Shown here piece by piece: positions 37,753-46,737 of a stretch of 64,000 bases of DNA (position 1 is its first letter; every line of letters starts with the position of its first letter). The stretch lies in the NCBI GenBank assembly GCA_937931645.1, contig CALHAR010000001.1, forward strand, positions 1 to 64,000. The letters are read 5' to 3'. This stretch comes from an uncultured Alphaproteobacteria bacterium. Lineage in GTDB: Bacteria; Pseudomonadota; Alphaproteobacteria; Micavibrionales; Micavibrionaceae. Under the pieces are notes generated by a model, which worked only from the letters and a program-made list of their open reading frames with translations, searched no databases and was not told where the DNA came from. Position numbers and translations under genes: made by a program.

Positions 37753-38774
37753 TCTTCAAACAGACTTGGGTCAGTAATTTTCTTTGGTGTTAAGCCCAGA
37801 TATTTATATCCTTTTTCGCTCATGCACCTCCCTCTTGGTGTGCGTTGAATAAAACCTTGCTGTACCAAATATGGTTCAATCACATCTTCAACAACATCAC
37901 GTTGTTCAGACAGAACTGCGGCGATTGTTTCAACACCTACAGGGCCACCGCCATAATTTTCTACAATACAGCTCATGTAACGCCGATCCATCGTATCCAG
38001 CCCTTGCGCGTCAACATCCATACGCTTCATAGCAAGGTCAGCAATCTTCGCATCAATTTCTTTAGACTTTGCCACCTGTGCAAAATCACGGACACGGCGG
38101 GTTAATCGCCCTGCAATACGCGGTGTACCACGCGAACGGCGCGCAATTTCATACGCGCCCTCTTCGCTCATATTCATATCCAATATCCGCCCTGAGCGTT
38201 GAACAATCTGCGCCAGTTCATCATTATTATAAAATTCAAGACGAAGCGGAATACCAAAACGGTCACGCAAAGGATTGGTCAGTAAACCACTGCGCGTTGT
38301 TGCGCCAATCAATGTAAAGGGGGGCAACTCAATTTGAACCGAGCGCGCCGCAGGGCCTTCGCCAATAATCAAATCCAGCTTACGATCTTCCATCGCAGGG
38401 TAAAGAATCTCTTCAACCGCGCTATTCAAACGGTGAATTTCATCAATGAACAAAACATCATGCGGTTGTAAATTGGTCAGTATCGCCGCCAAATCCCCCG
38501 CCTTACCAATGACGGGGCCAGACGTGGCACGAAAACCAACGCCCATCTCTTTAGCAATAATTTGCGCCAATGTTGTCTTACCCAACCCAGGCGGGCCAAA
38601 TAGTAAAACATGATCCATCGCATCGCCGCGTGATTTTGCCGCCTCAATAAACACCTGTAAATTCGCCCGCATCGCAGGTTGCCCAATAAATTCAGACAGC
38701 GTTAAAGGCCGCAACGGATTTTCTTCAAACGCTTCGGCTTCATGTTGTATGGCTTGTAACGCTTCATTCGTCAT
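37749..38774 (-). CDS. ruvB: Holliday junction helicase motor RuvB
   Basis: A 341-aa AAA+ ATPase that drives branch migration with RuvA. Walker [10 protein letters not shown], Walker B DEIHRL, sensor GATTRSG and the C-terminal winged helix ([11 protein letters not shown]) are all visible. It overlaps the ruvA stop by 4 bp. Confidence 0.98.
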   Translation of the reverse strand: MTNEALQAIQHEAEAFEENPLRPLTLSEFIGQPAMRANLQVFIEAAKSRGDAMDHVLLFGPPGLGKTTLAQIIAKEMGVGFRATSGPVIGKAGDLAAILTNLQPHDVLFIDEIHRLNSAVEEILYPAMEDRKLDLIIGEGPAARSVQIELPPFTLIGATTRSGLLTNPLRDRFGIPLRLEFYNNDELAQIVQRSGRILDMNMSEEGAYEIARRSRGTPRIAGRLTRRVRDFAQVAKSKEIDAKIADLAMKRMDVDAQGLDTMDRRYMSCIVENYGGGPVGVETIAAVLSEQRDVVEDVIEPYLVQQGFIQRTPRGRCMSEKGYKYLGLTPKKITDPSLFEE

Positions 38775-39424
38775 AACGCTAACTCCTGTAACGATAATCT
38801 AATCATTTCACCAAGGTCTAATTCACTTTCACCATTACCGTCATCATTGGCTGCTTTTTCTTTAACATTCATCACCGCGGCATAGGCATCGGTACGTTGA
38901 TATCCCAAGTTAATCAACGCAGATACCGCATCTTGTGCCACACCGCCCTCGCCCATATTAGGCGCGGCAACAGAAATGCTCACGCCTTTGGCTCCTAAAT
39001 TTTTGCCCGCTTGCAAGTCAATTTTACCTGCCTTGTCTTTTAATTCCGTCAAAATACGCGCGGCCAGCTTTGGCCCCACACCATCGGCACGTTGAATGGC
39101 AGGCTTGTCCCCTGCCGCAATCGCAAAGCCAAGCTGTTCTGGTGGACATGCGGTCATAATGCTCATCGCCGCTTTTGCGCCCACGCCCTGCACACTGGTC
39201 AGCAGACGAAACCATTCCTGCTCTGCCGTGTTTTGAAATCCAAAAAGCTTGATATAATCTTCTTTAACATGTGTATCAATCAACAATGACAATGGCTCAC
39301 CCACGCCCGTACATTGCGCCAACGTTGATGACGAGGCATAAACCTGATACCCCACCCCCTGCACATCAAGGATAAGAAAGTTTTCATGGACACTGTCTAA
39401 TATACCGCTAAGTTTTGAAATCAT
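38771..39424 (-). CDS. ruvA: Holliday junction binding protein RuvA
   Basis: A 217-aa protein that binds four-way junctions. It has the OB domain ([11 protein letters not shown]), helix-hairpin-helix motifs ([25 protein letters not shown]) and a C-terminal RuvB-binding domain after an acid loop. The ATG at 39424 overlaps the upstream stop as ATGA; an in-frame start at 39436 would add four residues with no homology. Confidence 0.95.
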   Translation of the reverse strand: MISKLSGILDSVHENFLILDVQGVGYQVYASSSTLAQCTGVGEPLSLLIDTHVKEDYIKLFGFQNTAEQEWFRLLTSVQGVGAKAAMSIMTACPPEQLGFAIAAGDKPAIQRADGVGPKLAARILTELKDKAGKIDLQAGKNLGAKGVSISVAAPNMGEGGVAQDAVSALINLGYQRTDAYAAVMNVKEKAANDDGNGESELDLGEMIRLSLQELAL

Positions 39425-40032
39425 TTTACACCCCACTTTATGTCCATTTCAGGCACCTTATCCAAACTCAACAAACCGTAAGAATGTCTATCAACAAAAT
39501 CACCGTTATTCATTTTGCTTGCTTGTTTGAAAACACCTTCCTTTTCGTAACCAACCTTTTCAATAACGCGCTGACTTGCTTCATTTCCTTCATCATAAAA
39601 GATAGACACCCTATGTGCCTCTAATACTTTAAAAGCATAATGCACAATGGCTGTTGCTATCTCTGTCGCATACCCCTTATTTGTTTCAGAACTTCTAACC
39701 CAATACCCTGTTGTGAATGTCTTTACACGCCAATCAAGATCATGAAGACCTGAAGCCCCTATAAACTTATCCGTTTTACGATCAAAAGCATGAAGTCTTA
39801 AATCTTTTCTTAAAATAAAATCTGCGCTCTTTTCACGGCACATAATTTCATCTATTTCAGCAGACAGATTTTCTTTCTTATCATCAATCCAAATCATCCA
39901 TTTTAAAAGTTCATCATAGCTTTCAACCTTTGCGTCATGCATCATCTGGCCATCCCCCTCTTGCGGAGGACGAATAATTAAACGTGGCGTTACAATGGGC
40001 ATAGGAACATCAATAAGGACATCTTTATTCAT
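39421..40032 (-). CDS. GNAT acetyltransferase (RimJ/RimL type)
   Basis: A 203-aa acyl-CoA-dependent N-acetyltransferase. The start IVTPRLIIRPPQEGDG and the SSETNKGYATEIATAIV acetyl-CoA site, then YDEGNEASQRVIEKVGYEKEGVFK, match ribosomal-protein acetyltransferase-like GNATs. It overlaps ruvC and ruvA by 4 bp each, so it is embedded in the ruv operon. Substrate unknown. Confidence 0.87.
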   Translation of the reverse strand: MNKDVLIDVPMPIVTPRLIIRPPQEGDGQMMHDAKVESYDELLKWMIWIDDKKENLSAEIDEIMCREKSADFILRKDLRLHAFDRKTDKFIGASGLHDLDWRVKTFTTGYWVRSSETNKGYATEIATAIVHYAFKVLEAHRVSIFYDEGNEASQRVIEKVGYEKEGVFKQASKMNNGDFVDRHSYGLLSLDKVPEMDIKWGVK

Positions 40033-40538
40033 CGTGCCGCTCCTATCATTTTGCCGCCCATCAGGGTGTTGCTCATTGAGTGATGAGCATGACAGATTGC
40101 TACTGCCAGCGCGTCCGCCTCGTCTTCTACTATCTCACCACTGGCTGGTAATAAAGTCCGTATCATCATCATCACTTGGTCTTTGCCCGCCTTACCCGCG
40201 CCAACGACCGATTTCTTCACTAAATTTGCAGGATATTCCCCAACAACAAGCCCCGCCCGCGCCGGTACAACCATCGCCACACCACGCGCCGCGCCTAATT
40301 TTAATGAGCTGGCCGCATTATTATTCACGAAAGTTTCCTCAATCCCCGCTTCATCGGGTTTAAAACGCAGTAAAATTTCTGTCATTCCCGCATCTAATTG
40401 CGCTAAGCGTTCGGGTAGTCCCTTACTGGCCGTTGACTTAATCAAGCCTGATGCCACATAAGACAGCTTATGCCCTTGGGATTCAATAATGCCCCATCCT
40501 GTTTTTTGTAAACCTGGGTCTATGCCTAAAATTCTCAT
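40029..40538 (-). CDS. ruvC: Holliday junction resolvase RuvC
   Basis: A 169-aa endonuclease that cuts Holliday junctions. Catalytic acids are in ILGIDPGL, GIEETFVN and EDEADALAVAICHAHH. The ATG at 40538 is used; a GTG two codons earlier is possible. A palindromic repeat ends 12 bp upstream, leaving little room for a native leader. Confidence 0.95.
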   Translation of the reverse strand: MRILGIDPGLQKTGWGIIESQGHKLSYVASGLIKSTASKGLPERLAQLDAGMTEILLRFKPDEAGIEETFVNNNAASSLKLGAARGVAMVVPARAGLVVGEYPANLVKKSVVGAGKAGKDQVMMMIRTLLPASGEIVEDEADALAVAICHAHHSMSNTLMGGKMIGAAR

Positions 40539-40549
40539 TTTCACTATCC

Positions 40550-40651
40550 GTCATTGCGAGGAGCCACAACTTTACTCGGGGCGACGCGGCAATCTATTAT
40601 AATTCAACTTTCTGGATTGCTTCGTTTAAACAAGTTTAGACTCGCAATGAC
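40550..40651. repeat. Palindromic GTCATTGCGAG element with perfect ends
   Basis: The 102-bp element has perfect 11-bp terminal inverted repeats (GTCATTGCGAG and CTCGCAATGAC) and internal GCGGCAATC and CTGGATTGCTTCG. It lies between yebC and ruvC, immediately before the ruvC start. The remainder of the 193-bp spacer shows nothing else. Confidence 0.8.
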
Positions 40652-40731
40652 AATTCAGAATCTTACAATTCCATTAAAGCACAAAACAAGAACATTTGAT
40701 ACCCCTCTTTTATGCTTTAGTTACGCTTTCG

Positions 40732-41490
40732 CTATCCCTCCGCCGTCATTAATTTTTCCATGACCTCGTCGGACATATCCATATTGGTGGTTACAACCTG
40801 CACATCATCATCATCTTCCAGCGCCTCAACCAACTTCATGACCGTTGACGCCTTATCCGCATCAACCTCGCTCATGGTATTGGGTTGCCAAATCAGCTCC
40901 GCCTTTTCCGCCTCCCCAAATTTTGCTTCCAAAGCATCACGCACCTTGGCCAACTCTTCCAATGCTGTCGTAACATTATGATATGTTTCATCGCTTTCGC
41001 AATTTTCTGCGCCCGCTTCAACCGCGGCTTCAAACATAGCATCCGCATCGGCTTTATCCGCTGGATATAGAATGCTACCAACGCGGTCAAACATAAATCC
41101 GACTGAGCCTTCTTCGCCTAAATTACCGGCAAATTTTCCAAATGCGGTTCTGACCTCGGCAAAAGTACGGGCGCGATTATCCGTCAACGCATCAACCACA
41201 ATCGCCACACCGCCTGCGCCATATCCTTCATAACGCACTTCTTCATAATTGGTTTGGTCGGCGCCGCCCGCACCGGTTTCTATTGCCCGCTTAATACGGT
41301 CATTGGGCATATTCACGGCTTTGGCTTTGGATATTGCAAGACGAAGCCGCGGGTTCATATCAGGGTCACCACCACCAAGCTTTGCCGCAACAATAATCTC
41401 ACGTCCGACTTTGGTAAAAGCCTTAGACCGAAGCTTATCCTGCTTGCCTTTTCTGTGTTGAATATTCGCCCATTTGGAATGACCAGCCAT
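40732..41490 (-). CDS. yebC: YebC/PmpR-family (TACO1-like) protein
   Basis: A 252-aa protein of the YebC family, described as a transcriptional regulator and as a ribosome-associated factor for difficult peptide bonds. The start MAGHSKWANIQHRKGKQD is diagnostic. It lies upstream of ruvC, the common order in bacteria. Confidence 0.96.
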   Translation of the reverse strand: MAGHSKWANIQHRKGKQDKLRSKAFTKVGREIIVAAKLGGGDPDMNPRLRLAISKAKAVNMPNDRIKRAIETGAGGADQTNYEEVRYEGYGAGGVAIVVDALTDNRARTFAEVRTAFGKFAGNLGEEGSVGFMFDRVGSILYPADKADADAMFEAAVEAGAENCESDETYHNVTTALEELAKVRDALEAKFGEAEKAELIWQPNTMSEVDADKASTVMKLVEALEDDDDVQVVTTNMDMSDEVMEKLMTAEG

Positions 41491-41646
41491 GATGAAAACC
41501 TTTACTATAGTGAATCAATAAAATCCTACTCATATTAGAGATTTAACGACAGAAAACAAAGCTCTTAGGCGTTTTTTTATACAAAAAGACAAAAACATTA
41601 TCCTGACCGCATTGCCAGCACCCTTTCCCTTCCCTATGATGCACAA

Positions 41647-43101
41647 ATGCCAAAACAACCTATCATCATATGGTTTCGACAAGACTTAAGAATATCCGAT
41701 AACCCTGCTTTACAGGCGGCTTGTGAAACGGGCGCGCCCATTATCCCTCTCTATATTCTAGATGATAATAACGCCAAAGAATGGAAAATGGGGGCGGCGT
41801 CACGTGTATGGCTACATCATGCCCTTGCCTCTCTTAATCAGGATTTATCCGAAAACCTTATATTTAAAAAAGGCGAGGCCAAGAAAATCATAGAAGAGCT
41901 TGTACAAGAAACAAACGCGCACGCTGTTTTTTGGAACAGATGCTACGAGCCTTGGCGTATCAGCCGTGACAAAATAATAAAAACAACTCTCGAAAAAGAA
42001 AATATTGAAATACAAAGCTTCAATGGCTCTTTACTCTGGGAGCCATGGCACATCAAAACAGGCGGCGGCACACCTTATAAAGTTTTCACCCCTTACTATC
42101 GCAAAGGATGTTTACAACAACCACCGCCGCGTACCCCCTTGCCAAAAGCCAAGAGCATTAATTTTGCAAAAACACAGATAAAAAATCTTACGCTCAGCGA
42201 TTTAAACCTTATGCCGCCAACACGTGAAGGCGACTGGGATGAAAGGCTTTGTAAATATTGGGACATAAGTGAAAAAGGCGCGCACCAGCGCCTCAATGAC
42301 TTCTTGGAAGACGGGCTTAAACAGTACAAAAAAGGACGCGACCACCCCGCCGACCAAAACACATCACGCCTCTCCCCTTATTTACATTTTGGACAAATAT
42401 CCCCCAACACTGCATGGTACGCCGCCCAAGAGCGCGGTGTTGCCGAAGGCTGGGAAACAGATATGGATCATTTCTTAAGCGAGCTAGGCTGGCGTGAATT
42501 TTCTTATAACCTCTTATTTCACTTCCCCGACATCACGTGGAAAAACCTCCAAGACAAATTTGATAACTTCCCTTGGACAAAAAACAAAACAACAGAGATC
42601 AAATCTTGGCAACAAGGTAAAACAGGATTCCCTATTGTTGATGCTGGTGTGCGTGAACTATGGGAGACAGGCTATATGCACAATCGGGTACGTATGATTG
42701 TAGGTTCATTCTTGGTTAAAAACATGCTGACACACTGGCATGTTGGTGAAGAATGGTTTTGGGATTGTCTTGTTGATGCAGACTTGGCCAGCAACGCCGC
42801 CAGTTGGCAATGGATCGCAGGGTCTGGCGCTGATGCCTCGCCTTATTTCCGTGTATTTAACCCTATCCTGCAAAGTCAAAAATTTGATAAAGACGGTGAC
42901 TATATTCGCCGCTTCGTGCCCGAACTAAAAGACTTACCAAAGGAGCATATACATACCCCATGGGAAACGCCTGAGCTTATTTTAAAATCCGCGGGTATTG
43001 AACTGGGCAAAACATATCCCATCCCAACCATGATGCACAAAGACGCACGCGATCGCGCTTTGGCCGCCTACCAAACAATACGGCAAGCTAAAGCTGAATA
43101 A
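41647..43101 (+). CDS. phrB: Deoxyribodipyrimidine photolyase (CPD class I)
   Basis: A 484-aa light-driven enzyme repairing cyclobutane pyrimidine dimers. The N-terminal antenna domain begins IIIWFRQDLRISDNPAL. The FAD domain shows TSRLSPYLHFGQISP and MHNRVRMIVGSFLVKNML, then WQWIAGSGADASPYFRVFNP, including tryptophans of the electron-transfer chain. It is a single plus-strand gene among minus-strand neighbours. Confidence 0.95.
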   Translation: MPKQPIIIWFRQDLRISDNPALQAACETGAPIIPLYILDDNNAKEWKMGAASRVWLHHALASLNQDLSENLIFKKGEAKKIIEELVQETNAHAVFWNRCYEPWRISRDKIIKTTLEKENIEIQSFNGSLLWEPWHIKTGGGTPYKVFTPYYRKGCLQQPPPRTPLPKAKSINFAKTQIKNLTLSDLNLMPPTREGDWDERLCKYWDISEKGAHQRLNDFLEDGLKQYKKGRDHPADQNTSRLSPYLHFGQISPNTAWYAAQERGVAEGWETDMDHFLSELGWREFSYNLLFHFPDITWKNLQDKFDNFPWTKNKTTEIKSWQQGKTGFPIVDAGVRELWETGYMHNRVRMIVGSFLVKNMLTHWHVGEEWFWDCLVDADLASNAASWQWIAGSGADASPYFRVFNPILQSQKFDKDGDYIRRFVPELKDLPKEHIHTPWETPELILKSAGIELGKTYPIPTMMHKDARDRALAAYQTIRQAKAE

Positions 43102-43106
43102 TATAT

Positions 43107-43919
43107 TTAAAAAGTCGGAATTTCTTCCGCTAAACGTCCGCCAATACGGACAGGGGCAATATTCTTGGACAACCCTGTCATGTCATCGGTTTCAATAAAT
43201 GTTCCGCAAAGCGTTGCTTCACCTTCTGCAGGTTGCATACGCTCCCTCGGTACTTTGCGTGAGAAATTATGAATCGGTGCCTGCGCTTTCGCGCCAATGA
43301 CACTATCATAATCGCCGCACATTCCCGCGTCACATTGAAACGCTGTGCCCTTGGTGAAAATCTGCGCATCCGCCGTTGGCACATGCGTATGCGACCCCAC
43401 AAGGCCAGATATACGACCATCTAAACATTGCGCCAAAGCCATTTTTTCAGACGTTGCCTCCGCATGGAAATCAACGAAGATATGACTACCCTTGCCTATC
43501 TTATGGCTGTCTAAAAATTTGTTTGCGTAATCAAATGGGCTATCAAAATGATGCGTCATAAATGTTGTACCACCCAAATGCAGCACTGTTATTTTTTGTC
43601 CAGAAAACTCTCCAACCCAATGCCCTTTACCCGGTGTTCCTTCTGGTAAATTGGCAGGGCGGACAAGGTTTGAAATATTTTCAACCCCACAAACCATTTC
43701 ACGTTGGTCCCAAATATGGTCGCCCCCCGTCAAACAATCCGCGCCATAAGATAAAATCTCTTTTGCTGTTGCTTGGGTTGTACCGCGACCACTGGCGGCA
43801 TTATCAACATTAACGATTGTAACATCAGGCCGTAGAGTTTCTTTTAAAAGTGGCAAATGCTCTTTCACCGCTTCACGACCAGAACGCCCCGTCACATCCC
43901 CTAAAAATAATATTCTCAT
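43107..43919 (-). CDS. YmdB-like metallophosphoesterase
   Basis: A 270-aa protein of the YmdB/TIGR00282 phosphoesterase family, which includes cyclic-nucleotide phosphodiesterases. Metal-site motifs are ILFLGDVTGRSG, VDNAASGRGTT, GGDHIWDQRE (family usually GNH), VDFHAEATSEK and GSHTHVPTAD. It is downstream of 5-FCL on the same strand but separated from it by the 43-bp array. Substrate not established. Confidence 0.88.
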   Translation of the reverse strand: MRILFLGDVTGRSGREAVKEHLPLLKETLRPDVTIVNVDNAASGRGTTQATAKEILSYGADCLTGGDHIWDQREMVCGVENISNLVRPANLPEGTPGKGHWVGEFSGQKITVLHLGGTTFMTHHFDSPFDYANKFLDSHKIGKGSHIFVDFHAEATSEKMALAQCLDGRISGLVGSHTHVPTADAQIFTKGTAFQCDAGMCGDYDSVIGAKAQAPIHNFSRKVPRERMQPAEGEATLCGTFIETDDMTGLSKNIAPVRIGGRLAEEIPTF

Positions 43920-43965
43920 ATTCCTTGCTTTCTAAGCCGCTCGTTTAATTTCTAGCGGCAGGATG

Positions 43966-44310
43966 TTTTTTTACTTCGCCGTCATACGCATAAATGCGAG
44001 GACGCTTTCTTTTTTACTTCGCCGTCATACGCATAAATGCGAGGACGCTTTCTTTTTTATTTCGCCGTCATACGCATAAATGCGAGGACGCTTTCTTTTT
44101 TATTTCGCCGTCATACGCATAAATGCGAGGACGCTTTCTTTTTTCTTTTGCCGTCATACGCGTAAACGCGAGGACGCTTTCTTTTTTACTTCGCCGTCAT
44201 ACGCGTAAACGCGAGGACGCTTTCTTTTTTACTTCGCCGTCATACGCATAAATGCGAGGACGCTTTCTTTTTTATTTCGCCGTCATACGCATAAATGCGA
44301 GGACGCTTTT
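43966..44310 (-). repeat. Eight tandem 43-bp palindromic units
   Basis: CGTCATACG starts at 43980, 44023, 44066, 44109, 44152, 44195, 44238 and 44281, an exact 43-bp period. Each unit has the inner hairpin CGCAT-AA-ATGCG inside CGTC...GACG plus a T-rich linker. Units 5 and 6 (44152, 44195) read CGCGT-AA-ACGCG, a paired change on both arms. The array fills the space between 5-FCL (its last unit reaches that stop codon) and the YmdB-like gene. No unique spacers, so not CRISPR. Confidence 0.96.
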
Positions 44311-44950
44311 ATCTTTCAAAATCAATAACATTTTGCGGGGTCAACATATAATCCAGCGGAATATCATGCGCCTCCCTTGGTAATTTCAATAGCACAGCCT
44401 GTTCGCTAAAGCCAATCCCTATGTAAGTCACGGGTTTACGCTCCCTCAACGCGGCCAAGCTACTATCATAATGCCCACCCCCTTGCCCAAGGCGATACCC
44501 CTTTTGGTCAAAAGCCAGCAACGGTGCCAATACTATATCAGGATACAGCTCTTCCCCCGCTTCAGGTTCAGGCACATTCCATGCGCCCGTTTTCATTTTT
44601 GTTTCGTGCGTCCACTTAACAAACCCCATAACACGGTGGTTTTCTTGCTCACTTTTATTGCTTTGCTCGCTTTGCCTCAGGCGCGCAGGCGCGCTACGGC
44701 ATTCTTTACTCGCCACAGGTAACGCACATTGATAGCCCCGCTTCACCAATTCATCGAGTAAGAACCGACAATCAAACTCCTTACCGACAGGCCAATAAGC
44801 CGCAATAATCTTATCTTTAGACGGTGAAAATTCTTCAAAGAAAACATCAATAACGCGCTCAAAATCGCTTTGGTCAACATTCAACCTATCACGATGTAAC
44901 CGCGCTTGCTCTCGCATATTTTGTTTTTGGGATTTTAGATCATTCTGCAT
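44309..44950 (-). CDS. 5-formyltetrahydrofolate cyclo-ligase
   Basis: A 213-aa ATP-dependent enzyme converting 5-formyl-THF to methenyl-THF. The N-terminal REQARLHRDRL, the AAYWPVGKEFDCRFLL segment and the C-terminal RLGQGGGHYDSSL (family G-x-GGG-x-YD) are visible. Its association with 6S RNA and zapA is a conserved proteobacterial neighbourhood (ygfA). Its stop codon lies at the edge of the repeat array. Confidence 0.92.
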   Translation of the reverse strand: MQNDLKSQKQNMREQARLHRDRLNVDQSDFERVIDVFFEEFSPSKDKIIAAYWPVGKEFDCRFLLDELVKRGYQCALPVASKECRSAPARLRQSEQSNKSEQENHRVMGFVKWTHETKMKTGAWNVPEPEAGEELYPDIVLAPLLAFDQKGYRLGQGGGHYDSSLAALRERKPVTYIGIGFSEQAVLLKLPREAHDIPLDYMLTPQNVIDFER

Positions 44951-44970
44951 AACATAGTTATAAAGGTAAA

Positions 44971-45546
44971 CTACCCCAAAGTAAAAGCTTCAGCTCTTTT
45001 GAGGAACTGTTGAAAAGAAGGAACAGATACATTTTCAGATGCCGTTAAAACATCAATCCTTCTGGATGATGAATCACCTTCAGACGAATAACCAGGATTC
45101 ATATAGATAGAAATGTTAGGCGACAAACCGTACAATCCTAGATTCTTATATTTGCCATGCTCAATACAAACCACCCCAGGGCCTTTTCCGCCTTCTCCAA
45201 TAACGTCATTAGGGTCATGCGAAAGGCCGTATGTAAGCAGGTCGTAAGAAACAAAAAAGCCATCTTCAGTTTTTTCTTTGAAAAACCTTATCCCAGGTTC
45301 TAACTGATGATCACAAAACACCTCTTGTGAAACGCCTGTCAAAGAATTCGCCACCCCCGCAAGCAATGTTGACTTTCCTATATTTGGGGTTCCATCAATA
45401 GTGACACACAAAACTTGTTTATTTTCTTGAGCTTTTCTAAAATCAACAGTCAAAGCAATCAAACGCCCTAACTCAAACGTCTTCTCTGGAGTGTTCGCTT
45501 GAAATAAAAAGCTTTCAACAGGACTATCTTTAGTTATTCTGAACAT
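44971..45546 (-). CDS. TsaE-like P-loop ATPase
   Basis: A 191-aa P-loop protein. The order of elements resembles TsaE, the ATPase of tRNA t6A synthesis: T-x-ELGRLIAL, Walker A GTPNIGKST, an FVSYDLLTYGL stretch (compare HFDLYRL) and VVCIEHG (compare LVEWP). It is longer than typical TsaE (about 150 aa), and the switch segment is not recognisable. It could be a diverged TsaE or an unrelated paralogue. It lies between the 6S RNA and 5-FCL. Confidence 0.5.
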   Translation of the reverse strand: MFRITKDSPVESFLFQANTPEKTFELGRLIALTVDFRKAQENKQVLCVTIDGTPNIGKSTLLAGVANSLTGVSQEVFCDHQLEPGIRFFKEKTEDGFFVSYDLLTYGLSHDPNDVIGEGGKGPGVVCIEHGKYKNLGLYGLSPNISIYMNPGYSSEGDSSSRRIDVLTASENVSVPSFQQFLKRAEAFTLG

Positions 45547-45627
45547 GGCGCAACATAATTAATTTTAAGTATTATGTCAATAAAATATTTTTTACCTCTA
45601 CGCGCATAACATATAATAAAAAAACGC

Positions 45628-45650
45628 CGTAGCGTACCTGTATGCCTGAG
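45628..45650 (-). repeat. Palindromic element downstream of the 6S RNA gene
   Basis: CGTAGCGTACCTGTATGCCTGAG on the plus strand matches the elements at 2137 and 10544 in flanks, with a different but largely paired stem. Read on the minus strand it is followed by GGCG and a T-run, so here it may serve as the 6S transcript terminator. Confidence 0.5.
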
Positions 45651-45677
45651 GCTCTTTTAATTAAGTCGCTTTAATTA

Positions 45678-45836
45678 GGTCGCCGCGGAAGCCGTGCCTT
45701 TGGTTCATATTCATCACGAAACCCTAAAAATAAGGTGGGCTCTACGATAACCAGACCACGATCTGGACAGAGGCGGATCCCTGATGAAAAAACATCGGTC
45801 TCAAGAATATTGAAGGGTCACCTGCCCCGCAGCTTC
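45678..45836 (-). ncRNA. ssrS: 6S RNA
   Basis: The minus strand carries a roughly 160-nt sequence whose ends can pair (GGAAGC near the 5' end with GCTTCC near the 3' end), with GC-rich arms and central unpaired regions as expected for 6S RNA, which binds the sigma70 holoenzyme. Position between zapA and 5-FCL is the conserved proteobacterial location of ssrS. An upstream TATAGT (minus strand, 45846-45841) with TTGTGT 18 bp before could be the promoter. Exact ends are estimates. Confidence 0.75.
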
Positions 45837-45945
45837 CCTTACTATAGAATATAGGACGCTTTAAACACAACTAAATTATGCTCGGGAAATTGTGCCGAGG
45901 AAATAGCCTCTTCGCGCTTGCGGGCATGAGGGCTCTTAAAAAAGC

Positions 45946-46287
45946 TTAGATTTTACCCAAACCGCCAGCGATCTTCTCGATACGCTCCGCCATTTGGTCA
46001 ATCGCATTCACAATCTGACCTTCATCTTCATTTGTAATTTGAAGACCGTTCAATGGTGTTTTATTACCATTCGCCGCCGCCGCATCGCGCATATCAAATA
46101 ATTCATCAGCCATAACAATAGACGTTAGAACCAATAAATGCTTTTCGTTTGATCCCGCGCCAGAACCCGCGATTTCCTTCACACGACTATCAACAAAATT
46201 GGCAAGGTCAACCACGCGTTGTTCTTGCCCGTCATCACAAGCAATATTAAACTGATTACCATTAATACTTACACTGACTTCAGCCAT
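45946..46287 (-). CDS. zapA: Cell division protein ZapA
   Basis: A 113-aa FtsZ-ring stabiliser. The N-terminal VSINGNQFNIACDDGQEQRVVDLA domain and a following coiled coil fit the family, which dimerises and cross-links FtsZ filaments. It is preceded by the DUF4164 gene (6 bp gap) and followed by 6S RNA. Confidence 0.9.
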   Translation of the reverse strand: MAEVSVSINGNQFNIACDDGQEQRVVDLANFVDSRVKEIAGSGAGSNEKHLLVLTSIVMADELFDMRDAAAANGNKTPLNGLQITNEDEGQIVNAIDQMAERIEKIAGGLGKI

Positions 46288-46293
46288 ATTTTA

Positions 46294-46548
46294 TTACCCC
46301 TCTTCTTTTAGCAGTCTTTCGACCTTGGCGATTGCCCCATCTAAACGGCTCGCCAATGCTTTTGCATCAACATCGCCATTGGCGCTTGTAGGAACAGTAA
46401 ATAAATCTGGCGGGCCTTTCTTGGTGGCCTTTTGGGCGGCTCTTTCAACATTCTTCTTGGCATTATCCTGCGCTTGCGCGGCAGTTTGCTCCAACCCTTG
46501 TAAGGTTTCATGCAGTTTCGTTAGAGATTCTTTAATGGCTACAGTCAC
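46294..46548 (-). CDS. DUF4164-family small coiled-coil protein
   Basis: An 84-aa charged, mainly helical protein. DUF4164 proteins sit immediately upstream of zapA across alphaproteobacteria and may help cell division, but their function is not established. The N- and C-terminal heptad-like regions flank a Pro/Gly-containing centre. Confidence 0.75.
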   Translation of the reverse strand: MTVAIKESLTKLHETLQGLEQTAAQAQDNAKKNVERAAQKATKKGPPDLFTVPTSANGDVDAKALASRLDGAIAKVERLLKEEG

Positions 46549-46737
46549 TTAAACCCTCGTTCTTAGATTTTGATTAATATTCGTAATAATAGGAACTATG
46601 ACTTCACATCGTCAAGCGTGACCCTTGAGTTTTCCCCTAGATTATACAAATTTATTTATGCCCCCCTTATTGACCTGAGCGCCGCAAAATTGCATTGTAG
46701 CTCCCGTAAATCACTCACTTTAGGGAACAACCACAAT

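Noticed and set aside
43966..44310. Possible CRISPR array
   Set aside because: The unit repeats every 43 bp without unique spacers and there are no cas genes nearby.
46570..46737. N-terminal extension of transketolase from an upstream ATG
   Set aside because: The extra 56 residues do not look like transketolase, and a better start with a ribosome-binding site lies at 46738.
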